64,000 bases of DNA from Trichocoleus desertorum NBK24 (GTDB lineage: Bacteria; Cyanobacteriota; Cyanobacteriia; FACHB-46), in NCBI RefSeq assembly GCF_030409055.1, contig NZ_CP116619.1:1831628-1895627 (forward strand), in the 5' to 3' direction. Position 1 is the stretch's first letter. The number at the start of each line of letters is the position of its first letter. A program made the position numbers and the translations under genes. Of this stretch, positions 26,870 through 35,855 are shown piece by piece. The notes under the pieces were generated by a model. The model made no database searches. It saw only the letters and a list, made by a program, of their open reading frames with translations, and had not been told where the DNA came from.

Positions 26870-27062
26870 CGCCAATGAGCCATCACATCTACTGCTCAAG
26901 TTAAACTATTTCACCAATTGGAGCTGTGGAATAAATAGCAAACATTTTGCTCAGAATGTGTTATGAGCAGCGATATAACTGCTTTAGTTAGTGACTGTTT
27001 GGGTTAAGTGAGCGATCGCCTCTTGAAGCTAGAGATTATCACTTTCTTTACTTTAAGAAACA

Positions 27063-27191
27063 ATGATCCCAATCACAAGCAGACAAATCAAACCTTTAGA
27101 TATAGAACTGGTGGCAGAGGTTACAGAAATGCTTAGCAACTATCTTTTGGATAGGTGTTTAGTTAAAATACTTCATGCTTCTCTCATCTAG
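27063..27191 (+). CDS. possible small upstream ORF (42 codons)
   Basis: An ATG at 27063 opens 42 codons (MIPITSRQIKPLDIELVAEV at the start) and stops 17 bp inside the next gene, in another frame. The beginning looks like the N-terminus of an acetyltransferase-type protein, but nothing follows in frame. It may be a translated leader, a gene remnant or chance. The surrounding 26870-27174 stretch has no other feature. Confidence 0.25.
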   Translation: MIPITSRQIKPLDIELVAEVTEMLSNYLLDRCLVKILHASLI

Positions 27192-27894
27192 ACCGTTAAA
27201 AGATATATTCTTCTGCCCTGAAGAGTCAAACTTTTATTCAAACTGCATAGAAAATCTAGTTCTCAAGCATTGCGTCGGTTCAGAATCTATTATTGAATTT
27301 GGCTCAGGTGACGGTAGCCCTGTGATCCAGGCTTTACTCAGAACTGAATTTGAAGGCACCGTTCACGGCTTTGAAATCAATCCTTTAGCCTGTGATGTCG
27401 CTCAAGAGAAAATTAGCGAACAAGGCTTAAGCGATCGCTATCAAGTTCACTGCAAGTCGTTCTTTGATTCGCTTAAATTTCAGGCAGATTACTTAATCTC
27501 CAATCCTCCTTACTTGCCCGCTGTAGATAACAAGCTTTATCAGCCTTTGCTACATGGTGGTATTGATGGAATTACTATTACCAAAAAGCTACTTTCTTGC
27601 AATCATAAAAACGTTTTGGTGATGGCTGCTAGTTATTCCGATCCTCAGGGATTGGTAGACTACGCCAGAGAGCAAAACTACTTCGTTTCCGACTTCATCA
27701 TTTCACCACTATCCTTCGGCTACTACAGTTCTGACCCTAAAGTACAAAGCAGAATTGCCGAAATGCGCCGAGAGAAAAGAGCCTTCTACTCCGACAACCT
27801 GTATCTCCTAGCAGGTGTGCTATTTACCAAACAAGAAACCGCAGATACCGAGGATGTCTCCCCAGAACTTATGCAGTTGATGACAGCGCTGTAA
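27175..27894 (+). CDS. HemK-like SAM methyltransferase with NPPY motif
   Basis: The 239-aa protein has a class I fold: IIEFGSGDGSPVIQALL (motif I), VHGFEINPLACDVAQ (motif II), and YLISNPPYLPAVDN, the NPPY motif of enzymes that methylate amide or amino nitrogens (PrmC, RsmC, N6-adenine). The C-terminal half (FIISPLSFGYYSSDPKVQSR) is not one I recognise. It is not PrmC itself, as the N-terminal PrmC domain is missing. Substrate unknown. Confidence 0.82.
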   Translation: MLLSSRPLKDIFFCPEESNFYSNCIENLVLKHCVGSESIIEFGSGDGSPVIQALLRTEFEGTVHGFEINPLACDVAQEKISEQGLSDRYQVHCKSFFDSLKFQADYLISNPPYLPAVDNKLYQPLLHGGIDGITITKKLLSCNHKNVLVMAASYSDPQGLVDYAREQNYFVSDFIISPLSFGYYSSDPKVQSRIAEMRREKRAFYSDNLYLLAGVLFTKQETADTEDVSPELMQLMTAL

Positions 27895-27989
27895 AAGCTT
27901 ACACCATCTGACTCTAACCCCAAAACCCTTCTCCTAAAAAGATACAAAGAGAGGGGCTTTTTCATATGTTTTTGATGTTTTTTCTAACT

Positions 27990-28012
27990 CCCCTTCCCTA
28001 GTAGGGAAGGGG
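27990..28012. terminator. strong 11-bp palindrome, terminator-like
   Basis: CCCCTTCCCTA and its complement flank one G. It lies 96 bp after the methyltransferase stop and 34 bp after the end of the convergent gene's stop side. A weaker stem (CCCTTCTC / GAGAGGGG) followed by CTTTTT at about 27925-27962 may be the real terminator of the methyltransferase gene. Confidence 0.45.
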
Positions 28013-28045
28013 CTGGGGGTTAGCTGGGGGTTAGGTATCTACTTC

Positions 28046-29170
28046 TCAATCCAAAGTAGCAGCTGTATCTGCTTCCCGAACCGATCGCACCATTGCATCT
28101 CCCGCGCGATCGCCAATCAGCTTCTCTTGGTCATATCCCAATACAATTTGCCAAGCCTCATTGGGATACCGCTCCGCCAAAGGCAATGCCACATCATCAA
28201 TCATCCAGCGACCGTGGCGCTCATCCTCGCGGATATGCAGTTCCCAATAACCAGACGCAGTATCTGATAAGTTCAATCGTTGTGCCGCTGTTAAGTAGTT
28301 GCGGTAAATCCAAGGGCCAGCAATTTCAAAGTAAGCTAAGCCGCCGTTGTAGCGCAGATAGTGCTGCTTGCACTCGGTCAGCAAGAAGTTATGGTTAATG
28401 CTTGCTAGTACTTCCCAAGGCACCAAGTCAAAGTACGCTTCTGGCTCCGTGCTCAGACCCAACTCCGCCATCATATTGGCAAAGAAAGTCGAGTGCTTGC
28501 GGTTCAGCCGCCCGTTGCCATACTCTTCCAGCAGCACCCGCACCAATGTACAGTGTACCTCATTGCTAGCACCGCCCAAAATCCGCACCAAACGACTCGC
28601 TTCTACCAAGCCATCAAAGGACGCGATCGCTAGCAAACGCCGATATCCAGCCAAAGTCGCCTCTTCCCGGAGATAACGGCTGTTAGCATTCAGAGGTGGA
28701 TCAAGGTCAGCATCCGAGCGCTCAACCAGCGCCTGCTTCACCGCCGCCAGATCCATCTGCTGCAACGCCGCTACATCTAACTGCTGGCCTTCCCAAACTT
28801 GCCAAACTGACTCAATCCGATTGCGAATTTGCTGTAGATAAAACGATCGCTCATTGATGTAATGGCGTAGATCGTCATACCAAAAAAACTTGAGGCGATT
28901 AATCCGATACAGCACCCGCTGTACAAACCGATGAGCTACTTCCGCCTCAGGCTCCTCATTCACATATGCAGCATCCAAACCGATCGCTAATACTCGCTCA
29001 AAATCCTGAACCAATCCTGGTTCCGTCTGCACCCTTTGATCCAAATCTTCCAGTTCAAGTAACCGAACAAACTGTTGCTCCGCCTCCAAGTAGTTGGGGG
29101 TCGCTTGAGCTTCGGATACAGCGCTGGCTCCAGCCTTCGGGTTCTGGAGCATCATCGTACTGCTCTGCAT
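28046..29170 (-). CDS. iron-containing redox enzyme-like protein (heme-oxygenase fold)
   Basis: The 374-aa product is helical and matches the iron-containing redox enzyme family (heme-oxygenase-like diiron fold). Candidate metal ligands are in VLLEEYGNGRLNRKHSTFF (Glu and His), and WELHIREDERHGRWMIDD (His, Glu, Glu and His). The family includes diiron oxygenases and oxidases acting on amino acids and fatty acids; no substrate can be set. AAGGAAG lies before the ATG. It is preceded on the same strand by an 81-aa gene at 29471-29716. Confidence 0.8.
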   Translation of the reverse strand: MQSSTMMLQNPKAGASAVSEAQATPNYLEAEQQFVRLLELEDLDQRVQTEPGLVQDFERVLAIGLDAAYVNEEPEAEVAHRFVQRVLYRINRLKFFWYDDLRHYINERSFYLQQIRNRIESVWQVWEGQQLDVAALQQMDLAAVKQALVERSDADLDPPLNANSRYLREEATLAGYRRLLAIASFDGLVEASRLVRILGGASNEVHCTLVRVLLEEYGNGRLNRKHSTFFANMMAELGLSTEPEAYFDLVPWEVLASINHNFLLTECKQHYLRYNGGLAYFEIAGPWIYRNYLTAAQRLNLSDTASGYWELHIREDERHGRWMIDDVALPLAERYPNEAWQIVLGYDQEKLIGDRAGDAMVRSVREADTAATLD

Positions 29171-29470
29171 GAAATCTTCCTTTGTGTTGAAAACAGCTAA
29201 TCGCGATCGCTCAAAAGCTCTCGGCTCCTAAACCTCAGGACGATCTCGTCAAAGCAGGTGCCAAAACTGGTACCAAAGGAAGCTGAGACACTTGGTTTTT
29301 ATCAAAGTTTTTTATCAAACAAAAAACGTTAGGTAAAAACCAAACCGTGCCAGAGGTTTACTGTCTCCAAGGTAACGAAGCCACGCAAACTCTCCGTCCA
29401 TCCCCAGAAGGACTCAGCGCACACAGCAGCTTCTACCTTTTGGTGTGCAGGGATAAAAAGAGAAGGAGAC
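29171..29470. other. spacer upstream of the redox enzyme gene
   Basis: No supported gene (a frame at 29347 is antisense to the 81-aa gene). An AAAAACCAAG/TTTTT-rich stretch at 29285-29345 (CTTGGTTTTTATC..., GTTTTTTATC) contains repeated TTTTTATCAAA and is the likely promoter area or a terminator of the 81-aa gene. Confidence 0.4.
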
Positions 29471-29716
29471 CTAAGACCCGTGTTGAGCAGCCATTGCCGC
29501 AGGAGAAGTATTCTCCTGATAGTTACTGTCCAACCAGCAGCGTGGCAGAGATTCACCCGACGGAAAAATCAACTCCGTCTTAGCAAAAGATGTGGGATCT
29601 TGTTCCTCTTGACCATCTTGAATCCGACCCTTCACCTGGTCGTGCATGGGATTAGCGAGATCTTCAACTGACACAACCTCAATCAAAGCGTCATCATTTT
29701 TCTGCTTCAGAAACAT
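29471..29716 (-). CDS. conserved small cyanobacterial protein, 81 aa
   Basis: The product contains IEVVSVEDLANPMHDQVKGR, EEQDPTSFAKTELIFPSGES and LPRCWLDSNY, a pattern I know from a short family found only in cyanobacteria. Databases sometimes label it an acetyltransferase, for which the sequence gives no support. There is no membrane segment or metal motif. A ribosome site (AGGAG) precedes the ATG at 29716. It lies upstream of the iron-containing redox enzyme on the same strand and may be cotranscribed. Confidence 0.7.
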   Translation of the reverse strand: MFLKQKNDDALIEVVSVEDLANPMHDQVKGRIQDGQEEQDPTSFAKTELIFPSGESLPRCWLDSNYQENTSPAAMAAQHGS

Positions 29717-30059
29717 AGATAATCTCCTAATGTCTTGTGGGCATGGCTAAGGCTAGTACGGATATGCCTAGCTCAACGCCCCTCCTTAGCTATATCTTGA
29801 TTGCACAGAGTTCCAACGCTAGCCAGCAAACCTGGAGAGCGTCTTTTGGGAGTAACCTGACCCGATTTCCTGTAGCTCCTTAATATGTCCCATCTTGCCT
29901 TCAGGCGATCGCGTTACTCCCAAGCCTCCGACATTAAGAAAGCTGAACGATCATCAACCTTGATTACAAGATCCTCCTAACGGAATAAGCGAGTCAGTCT
30001 TGAGTGGTAGATTGATTGGAATTAGCAGGTTTTCGCCATCAACCTATCAGCTAGGATAT
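29717..30059. other. divergent intergenic region
   Basis: Separates the leftward 81-aa gene from the small rightward gene at 30060. One HIP1-like GCGATCGC is near 29905. I see no further motif. Confidence 0.4.
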
Positions 30060-30230
30060 ATGTACGATAAGAATTCCAAGAAAGACTGGGTGAGCGCGGG
30101 TGCAACTGCAACCGTTGGAGCAAGTCTTGCAGCAACCTTCTCCGTTTCCCAAGGACGTGATCCGCTCGTTGCCTTTGTTATTCTGGTCTTCGCCGTTGCA
30201 GTCGCCCTAGTAATCGATCACTTTTGGTAA
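30060..30230 (+). CDS. small membrane protein, 56 aa
   Basis: MYDKNSKKDWVSAGATATVG begins a short protein with one strong hydrophobic helix at the C-terminus (PLVAFVILVFAVAVALVIDH). The ATG at 30060 is preceded by TAGGAT. The frame is open to 30000 with a non-ATG start. Unknown function; a terminator hairpin follows at 30306. Confidence 0.55.
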   Translation: MYDKNSKKDWVSAGATATVGASLAATFSVSQGRDPLVAFVILVFAVAVALVIDHFW

Positions 30231-30305
30231 GAGTAACTTGGCGAGAATAACTTGGTAGAGCGATCGCCAAAAAGTATTAAAGCCTAAATACAAAATCCGA
30301 ACAAA

Positions 30306-30344
30306 AAAAACTTCACATCTCTCCTCAGAAAGTGTGAAGTTTTT
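30306..30344. terminator. bidirectional terminator
   Basis: A 12-bp perfect stem (AAAAACTTCACA at 30306-30317, complement at 30333-30344) with a 15-nt loop and runs of A and T on either side. It lies between the small gene ending at 30230 and the convergent high-light-inducible gene ending at 30418, so it can stop transcription from both. Confidence 0.85.
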
Positions 30345-30417
30345 GTGTCTAGCTACCAACTTCTCAAACGTAAACTAAATTTATTTTCTGAATCTCAAGC
30401 AAAGAAGAGAGTATTGA

Positions 30418-30618
30418 TTAGTGAATCAGGTTAAGCACATCGCGGACAACGCTGAAACCAGCTAAATCCCAAGCCAAATAGGCCGCAAAACCAATCATTG
30501 CCAGACGGCCATTCCACAGTTCTGCTTGAGGATTCCAGCCGAAAAGAAATGCGTTGCGCTCAATGCCGTTGTACGCGGGAGCTACAGAAGGCAGGTCAGT
30601 GGTCTTATTGGTCTGCAT
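30418..30618 (-). CDS. high-light-inducible protein (HLIP, one-helix chlorophyll-binding)
   Basis: The 66-aa protein has the chlorophyll a/b-binding motif FGWNPQAELWNGRLAMIGF (ExxNxR type) in a single TM helix. HLIPs accumulate under high light and other stress, bind chlorophyll and carotenoid, and protect photosystem II assembly and chlorophyll synthesis. AAGGAA sits at normal spacing before the ATG at 30618. One of several paralogues usually present per genome; which one this is cannot be told. Confidence 0.95.
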   Translation of the reverse strand: MQTNKTTDLPSVAPAYNGIERNAFLFGWNPQAELWNGRLAMIGFAAYLAWDLAGFSVVRDVLNLIH

Positions 30619-30924
30619 GTTTACATTCCTTAATACTAAAGGGATGCCTCTATGCTATGGCTGAGCTGTACTCCTGGGGTCTGTCATTAGAGGTATCTAT
30701 CACACCTGCCCAAGAGTAGAGGTTCCGAGGAACTTCTCGGTAGGTTATCCAATCGGGTGAAAATCAAGCCAGAAACCAGCAGATTTGCGGAAGAGCGATC
30801 GCGGTTGGTTGCACAGAGTGCAGGCGGTAGCTGACTGAATCGACATCAATTTGTGATGCCAAGTTCATATATCATCCAAAGCGATTGGCTAACATGCAGT
30901 TGCAACTGACATCCTGAAACTGCT
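30619..30924. other. intergenic region upstream of the HLIP gene
   Basis: Expected to hold the HLIP promoter (high-light regulated). I see no clear HLR1 motif or other repeat, only one GCGATCGC near 30796. Confidence 0.35.
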
Positions 30925-31080
30925 ATGAGACGATTCCGACAAGGGCTGCTGATTCTAATCTGTCTTTATGGGCTATATCTCATTAAGACAGCATTGGGAA
31001 TTGACATTTCTCAGCGCTACACAGCTTGGGAGGTCTTCAAGCTACCAGTCAAACCCTTGATGGAGCGCTCATCTGGCTAA
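30925..31080 (+). CDS. possible small single-TM protein, 51 aa
   Basis: ATG at 30925 opens MRRFRQGLLILICLYGLYLI, a positively charged start and one hydrophobic helix, then a short hydrophilic tail ending at TAA 31080. It overlaps the end of the convergent cupB by 4 bp. The charged-then-hydrophobic shape looks like a real membrane peptide; no homologue is recalled. Confidence 0.45.
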   Translation: MRRFRQGLLILICLYGLYLIKTALGIDISQRYTAWEVFKLPVKPLMERSSG

Positions 31081-32219
31081 TACCTATCCGGAACGTTCAC
31101 GATCTCTAAACGAGAGGTAATAAAGCGATCCATCCACTTTTCTAGATAGACTCGATTGGCTTGACGTTGTTTGGGATCTTCCGTGTCGAGCGGATGAGGC
31201 ATCAAGCCCCGAATCGCGGCTGTAGTCACACAGAACATCGACTTTTGGAAGCTCTCACAAATTTTCACCCGCAAATCATCTTCTCCCCGGATTCCCTGCT
31301 GATAGATGTCATGCAAGTAATCTGGCAGGAAGTGGCGCATATCCTGCATCAGCAGCGTCGGAGGGATGCCCGCCCCACCAATTGGCAACGGGTCAGCGTA
31401 TAGCGCTCCATAGGTAAACTGGTCTTGAAAAACCGGAATTTGTTGAGCTTGGGCGTTGTAAGATACCGTGCCGAGGAAAGGGGTGCCTCGGAAGAAAATA
31501 GTATCTACATAAGGAACTGCTGCATCCATCAAGAACGTCAGCCCTGCTGATTCAGGAATAATGTTATACACCTGACCCTTCACTTCAACGGCGTAAATCA
31601 AAGGTTGATTGGCAGCCGCAACCAAAGCATCTTGCACATGCTGCACCACCTCGGCGATCGACTGGATTTCCTTACGATCGAAGCGATCCGAGAGGTCGAT
31701 GAACATATCGCTCATCACCCGCCAAAACTGACCCAACACCTTGTAATAAGCTAATTGCCGAATCTGTTCTGGCAAAAAGTCTGGAAACACCCGCTGCAAA
31801 CTGCTCACCAACCAGTTATTTTTGGTTTTGGCTTGCATCACCCGCTGTGCCCGTTCGAGAAATTCCGGTGAGTCTAGATAAGTGTCGAGATCACCACCAC
31901 CATGCCACAACATGGTTTTCATCACGTACTCAGCATACTCATAATTGATCCGATCGTGATTCCAGAAGCGCAGTAGTTTCCCTAGGGAAATTTCCCCGTT
32001 GAAATATTTGAAAAACGGGAAGAGTTCTAGAAACTGATGGTCAGCAATATAAATCAAGTTTTTAGAGTAGGCATCCAGCACAACGCCGTAGCTTTTGAGG
32101 ATACCTACGACTTCTAAAACATTGACCTGACTATTGGCGAGAAGTGCCTCTCCAGCTTCTAGCCGATGCACATACTCCGCCAAGGGATGATTAGAGGGTT
32201 GCTGGATAGTACTGACCAT
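31077..32219 (-). CDS. cupB: CO2 hydration protein CupB (ChpX) of the NDH-1 CO2-uptake complex
   Basis: The 380-aa protein belongs to the CupA/CupB (ChpY/ChpX) family, which converts CO2 to bicarbonate on the cytosolic face of specialised NDH-1 complexes. Landmarks are LAEYVHRLEAGEALLANSQV, LFPFFKYFNGEISLGKLLRF and DYLHDIYQQGIRGEDDLRVK. I call it CupB because it follows ndhF/ndhD genes divergent from the ccm operon, the layout of ndhF4-ndhD4-cupB in other filamentous cyanobacteria, and because no cupS gene follows. CupA is the alternative. It begins 4 bp after the ndhD stop. Confidence 0.8.
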   Translation of the reverse strand: MVSTIQQPSNHPLAEYVHRLEAGEALLANSQVNVLEVVGILKSYGVVLDAYSKNLIYIADHQFLELFPFFKYFNGEISLGKLLRFWNHDRINYEYAEYVMKTMLWHGGGDLDTYLDSPEFLERAQRVMQAKTKNNWLVSSLQRVFPDFLPEQIRQLAYYKVLGQFWRVMSDMFIDLSDRFDRKEIQSIAEVVQHVQDALVAAANQPLIYAVEVKGQVYNIIPESAGLTFLMDAAVPYVDTIFFRGTPFLGTVSYNAQAQQIPVFQDQFTYGALYADPLPIGGAGIPPTLLMQDMRHFLPDYLHDIYQQGIRGEDDLRVKICESFQKSMFCVTTAAIRGLMPHPLDTEDPKQRQANRVYLEKWMDRFITSRLEIVNVPDRY

Positions 32220-32223
32220 TGGT

Positions 32224-33804
32224 TTAGTTCTCCTCCAGAGCGATCGCCGCTGAACTAGTTAATAGAGCTTCCTTTAGCAGTGTTTCAGTCGGAGCAGCCA
32301 CTTCATCATCTATTTCAGGAATCGGCGTCGCTTTAACCACCACCGTTGTAGATAGGGGTGCCATTGCTGTGATCGTCGTCTCACCCCAAGTGCTCAACCA
32401 TTGAGGTTGAATCCCTAAAACTACGATCAAGATTGCTAGGAAAATGGCGGGAGCGCGATCGCGCCAAGTGACGGGAGGTAGGTTTTCTACTGCTTCTGAG
32501 AGCCGTCCGAAGAAAGCTCGGTTCATTAACAAGAGAAAATACACCGCCGTCAAGCCAGTGCCTACCATACAGAGCAACGTCTGCACCGGAAATACTGGAA
32601 AACTGCCCCGGAAAACGATGAACTCCGAGATAAATCCGACCATGCCAGGAATGCCAGCACTCGCCATCACTCCCACAATCATCAAGGTGCCGATTAGGGG
32701 TAGGCCACGTTCTGGATTCAACAAACCTCGGACGACGTTCAAGTCGCGCGAACCTGCTTTGGAGTAAACCACCCCCACCAACAAGAACAGCATGGCGGAA
32801 ATTAAGCCGTGGCTGACCATTTGCATTAAAGTTCCGATCAAGCTTAAAGGAGTTGCTGCTGCCATTGCCAGAAGCACATAACCCATGTGAGCAATGGAGC
32901 TGTAAGCCACCATCTTCTTCATGTCGGTTTGGGCGATCGCCGCCAATGCCCCATAAAGCACACTCACAACCGCCCAGCTCGCTAACCAGGGTGCAACCAC
33001 TTGCCAAGCATCGGGAAACAAACCGTAGCCGAAACGGAGCAAGCCGTAAGTGCCCAGCTTGAGCAATACACCCGCCAGCATCACTGACATGGGAGTAGAA
33101 GCTTCTACGTGAGCATCGGGCAACCAAGTATGGAAAGGAAAGAGGGGAACTTTGATGCCAAACCCTACTAAAAGCAGGCTTAGCAGCACTACCTGCTGTC
33201 CCATTGGGAGCGTATGGGCGATGACGGTTTCGTAGTCGAAGTTGAAGGAGCCACTCAGCCAAGCCAGGCCGAAGTAAGAAGCCAGAACTAACACCCCAGA
33301 AATGGCGGTGTAAATCAGGAATTTGGTAGCCGCATAACCCCGACGAGCTCCACCCCAAATGGCAATCAGCAGGTAGAGCGGAATCAATTCCACCTCATAA
33401 AACAGGAAGAACAGCAGCAAATTCTGCGCTAAAAACGCTCCAGTCACAGCAGCGCTGAGCAACAGAAGCAAGCCATAGTAAAGTCGGGGTCGCTGAATTT
33501 CCTCGTCGGTGCTGTAAATGGCAACGCCTGTGAGGAGACAATTCATCACGACCAGAGGCAATGACAAACCATCGATACCCAGACGATAGGTCAGCCCTAA
33601 GTTATCTAGCCAGGGCAGTGATTCTTGAAACTGTTGTCCTGGTTCAAGCTGAAGAAACTGACTGGACAATGCCACCGACAGACCTAATGTGATAATGGCA
33701 AAGATCAAAGCTAGGGTTCGATAACGATGGGAAGCCAAAGTTTGAGGCCAAAATGCCACCAAAATTGCTCCCAAAACAGGTATCCAGATTAAGCCACTGA
33801 GCAT
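32224..33804 (-). CDS. ndhD4: NDH-1 subunit NdhD4
   Basis: This 526-aa proton-pumping subunit of the photosynthetic NDH-1 has the Mrp/antiporter fold with about 14 TM helices. Typical motifs are LGIDGLSLPLVVMNC, LFYEVELIPLYLLIAIWGG, PLFPFHTWLPDAHVEASTPM and TDMKKMVAYSSIAHMG (the conserved Lys and His of the proton path). It is the D4 type by neighbourhood (ndhF, cup, ccm). It starts 12 bp after the ndhF stop and ends 4 bp before cupB, so the three form one operon. Confidence 0.88.
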   Translation of the reverse strand: MLSGLIWIPVLGAILVAFWPQTLASHRYRTLALIFAIITLGLSVALSSQFLQLEPGQQFQESLPWLDNLGLTYRLGIDGLSLPLVVMNCLLTGVAIYSTDEEIQRPRLYYGLLLLLSAAVTGAFLAQNLLLFFLFYEVELIPLYLLIAIWGGARRGYAATKFLIYTAISGVLVLASYFGLAWLSGSFNFDYETVIAHTLPMGQQVVLLSLLLVGFGIKVPLFPFHTWLPDAHVEASTPMSVMLAGVLLKLGTYGLLRFGYGLFPDAWQVVAPWLASWAVVSVLYGALAAIAQTDMKKMVAYSSIAHMGYVLLAMAAATPLSLIGTLMQMVSHGLISAMLFLLVGVVYSKAGSRDLNVVRGLLNPERGLPLIGTLMIVGVMASAGIPGMVGFISEFIVFRGSFPVFPVQTLLCMVGTGLTAVYFLLLMNRAFFGRLSEAVENLPPVTWRDRAPAIFLAILIVVLGIQPQWLSTWGETTITAMAPLSTTVVVKATPIPEIDDEVAAPTETLLKEALLTSSAAIALEEN

Positions 33805-33816
33805 AACTCTTCCTCC

Positions 33817-35688
33817 CTACGCTGATGAACCCATCAGAAAATTGATGATGCCATTCACAAGAGACCTGTTCATAAACAAGCCCAAGAAGGTGATGCTCAG
33901 AAAAACAATCAGAGCATAAAACTGGCTTTGGCCCGAAGCACTGTACTTGAGAGTCTCGCCACTAAAAATCGAGGCGATACCGACGAAGTTGACAAAGCCA
34001 TCCACAACGTAGCGGTCGAACCAAGAGGTGAGCCGAGACAGTACATCCACACTCAGCACCACACTGACACGGTACAAGCGATCGACATAGAAATCGTAGG
34101 CCAGCAAGTCTTGCACAAATCTCAATGGAATCAAAATGGGTCTGGACAAAGTTCTGGTCAAGCCGATCGTTGCCCCTATCCCACAACCGATCGCACCTGA
34201 AAGGACTAGGAGGAAGACCGCTCCTAGGTTCAAGTAACTCCAGTCAGGTAACAACAACAGCTTTTGCATCATGAAGGGGACGAGCAGCGTCAGAATGGTC
34301 AAGCTCACCATCGGTACTGCCATCTGCCAAGGCACTTCTGGCGCTCGTCGAGTTTTAGGCTGTGGGGTGCCTAAAAACACTAGGCGAAATACTCGCGTCA
34401 AATTGATGGCACTCAAGGCATTGGCAATCAACAAAATTGCTACAATCCACGGGTGCTCAGCCCAGAAAACGTCCACACCCCGCTCTAGCGCCCAAAAGCC
34501 TCCTAGGGGGAATAAGCCAACTAGACCCGCAATTCCTACCAAGAAAGCGATCGTAGTTGCTGGCATTCGGGACCACAAGCCACCCATTTCCGTCAGGTCT
34601 TGGCTGTTGGTAGTGATGATGACCGAGCCGCCACTCATGAACAGCAAGGCTTTAGCAATTCCATGAGTAAGTAGCACCAAGAGGGCAAACCCACTCCACT
34701 GCATACCCACTGCAATGAACACTAAGCCCAAGTAAGCACTGGTGGAATGGGACAAGGCCCGCTTAATGTCTATTTGGGCGATCGCCACCAAAGATGCCCC
34801 AATTGCGGTCACTGCTCCTAACACCACCAGCGTGGCCAACACCACAGGAGACAAACCCAAAATCGGCTGCAACTTGATCAAGATATAAGCGCCACAACCC
34901 ACCACTAGAGAGTTTCGCAACACTGAAGCGGGATTCGGGCCTTCCATCGCTTCATCCAACCAGAGGTGTAGCGGAAACTGAGCACACTTGCCCGCAGGCC
35001 CTGCAATCAAAGACAAACCAAGCAAAGTTGCCGTTACAGGTGATAAATTCGCTGTTTCAGCCCAGGCGTACAAATCAGAAAAATTTAAGCTGCCTGCCAT
35101 GCTAGAGAGAGCCACAACGCCCATCAGCAGCAGCAAATCTCCTACTCGCTTGGTCAGGAAGGCATCTCGAGCCGCAGTGACAACCAGAGGCTGAGCGTAC
35201 CAAAAACCCACCAATAAATAAGTGGACAGCGTCAAAAGCTCCAAAAGGCCATAGCTGAGAAATAGCGAGTCACTCAGCGCCAAGCCACTCATCGCTGCCT
35301 CAAAAAATCCCATCAAGGCAAAGAAGCGAGCCAAGGCCCAGTCCTTCTCCATATACCCCAAGGCAAAGAGCTGCGCCAGGAAGCTCAGAATTGTGATTAG
35401 TTCCATCGCCCCGACGCTAACCGAAGAGATGTCGAGGGCAAAGGACAAGTCTAAATCAGCTACGCTCAGCCAATGAATAATGTACTGCTGTGGCGCTTGG
35501 TTCCAAGTCGCTCGAAAAAGCAACGTGCCATGAACGAAGGCAACAACCGTCATCAAAATATTGAAGTAAGCTGCTGGTCGGGGCCCAGTACGGCGCACAA
35601 TGCCGGTTGACCACGGCAGAGTTACGATCGCACCCAGCAACCCATAAAAGGGAACCCACCAGCTGGACTGGAGGAGAAACTGGTTCAT
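33817..35688 (-). CDS. ndhF4: NDH-1 subunit NdhF4
   Basis: The 623-aa NuoL-type subunit has the antiporter core (LFLSYGLLELLTLSTYLLVG, FPLHLWLDEAMEGPNPASVL, IDIKRALSHSTSAYLGLVFI) and the long C-terminal arm (AYDFYVDRLYRVSVVLSV to the end) that braces the membrane domain. In the constitutive CO2-uptake complex (NDH-1MS') NdhF4, NdhD4 and CupB form the distal end. It is first in a leftward operon diverging from ccmK across 837 bp. F3 type is possible but less likely given the location. Confidence 0.88.
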   Translation of the reverse strand: MNQFLLQSSWWVPFYGLLGAIVTLPWSTGIVRRTGPRPAAYFNILMTVVAFVHGTLLFRATWNQAPQQYIIHWLSVADLDLSFALDISSVSVGAMELITILSFLAQLFALGYMEKDWALARFFALMGFFEAAMSGLALSDSLFLSYGLLELLTLSTYLLVGFWYAQPLVVTAARDAFLTKRVGDLLLLMGVVALSSMAGSLNFSDLYAWAETANLSPVTATLLGLSLIAGPAGKCAQFPLHLWLDEAMEGPNPASVLRNSLVVGCGAYILIKLQPILGLSPVVLATLVVLGAVTAIGASLVAIAQIDIKRALSHSTSAYLGLVFIAVGMQWSGFALLVLLTHGIAKALLFMSGGSVIITTNSQDLTEMGGLWSRMPATTIAFLVGIAGLVGLFPLGGFWALERGVDVFWAEHPWIVAILLIANALSAINLTRVFRLVFLGTPQPKTRRAPEVPWQMAVPMVSLTILTLLVPFMMQKLLLLPDWSYLNLGAVFLLVLSGAIGCGIGATIGLTRTLSRPILIPLRFVQDLLAYDFYVDRLYRVSVVLSVDVLSRLTSWFDRYVVDGFVNFVGIASIFSGETLKYSASGQSQFYALIVFLSITFLGLFMNRSLVNGIINFLMGSSA

Positions 35689-35832
35689 TGAAATCGCCCT
35701 TGAAACTTCACCATCTAGTGCTGCTTAGAAACTCCCCAGAGTCAGCGGTGCTAACCCCAGAGAGCTCAGTTAAAAGTGTCCTATTAATCAGTGGATTAAA
35801 TCTTTATTAATATCCAGCTTAACGCCTCAACC

Positions 35833-35855
35833 CCGATAAATCCAGGGTTTATCGG
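35833..35855. promoter_or_regulatory. inverted repeat near the ndhF4 start (candidate operator)
   Basis: CCGATAAA, a 7-nt spacer, then TTTATCGG, about 145 bp upstream of ndhF4. A perfect 8-bp dyad with an odd spacer suits either an operator or a hairpin in a leader RNA. No T run follows on either strand. Confidence 0.45.

Noticed and set aside
29347-29583. 78-codon frame antisense to the 81-aa gene
   Set aside because: The opposite strand has a ribosome site and a recognised family pattern.
32381-33358. 325-codon open frame in the same stretch as ndhD4
   Set aside because: It is an alternative frame of the same strand inside a clear NdhD gene; the residue composition (Arg/Ser/Cys-rich) is not protein-like.
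31077-35688. ndhF3-ndhD3-cupA (inducible) identity for the CO2-uptake genes
   Set aside because: No cupS gene follows, and the divergent position next to ccmK fits ndhF4-ndhD4-cupB. Not excluded, only less likely.
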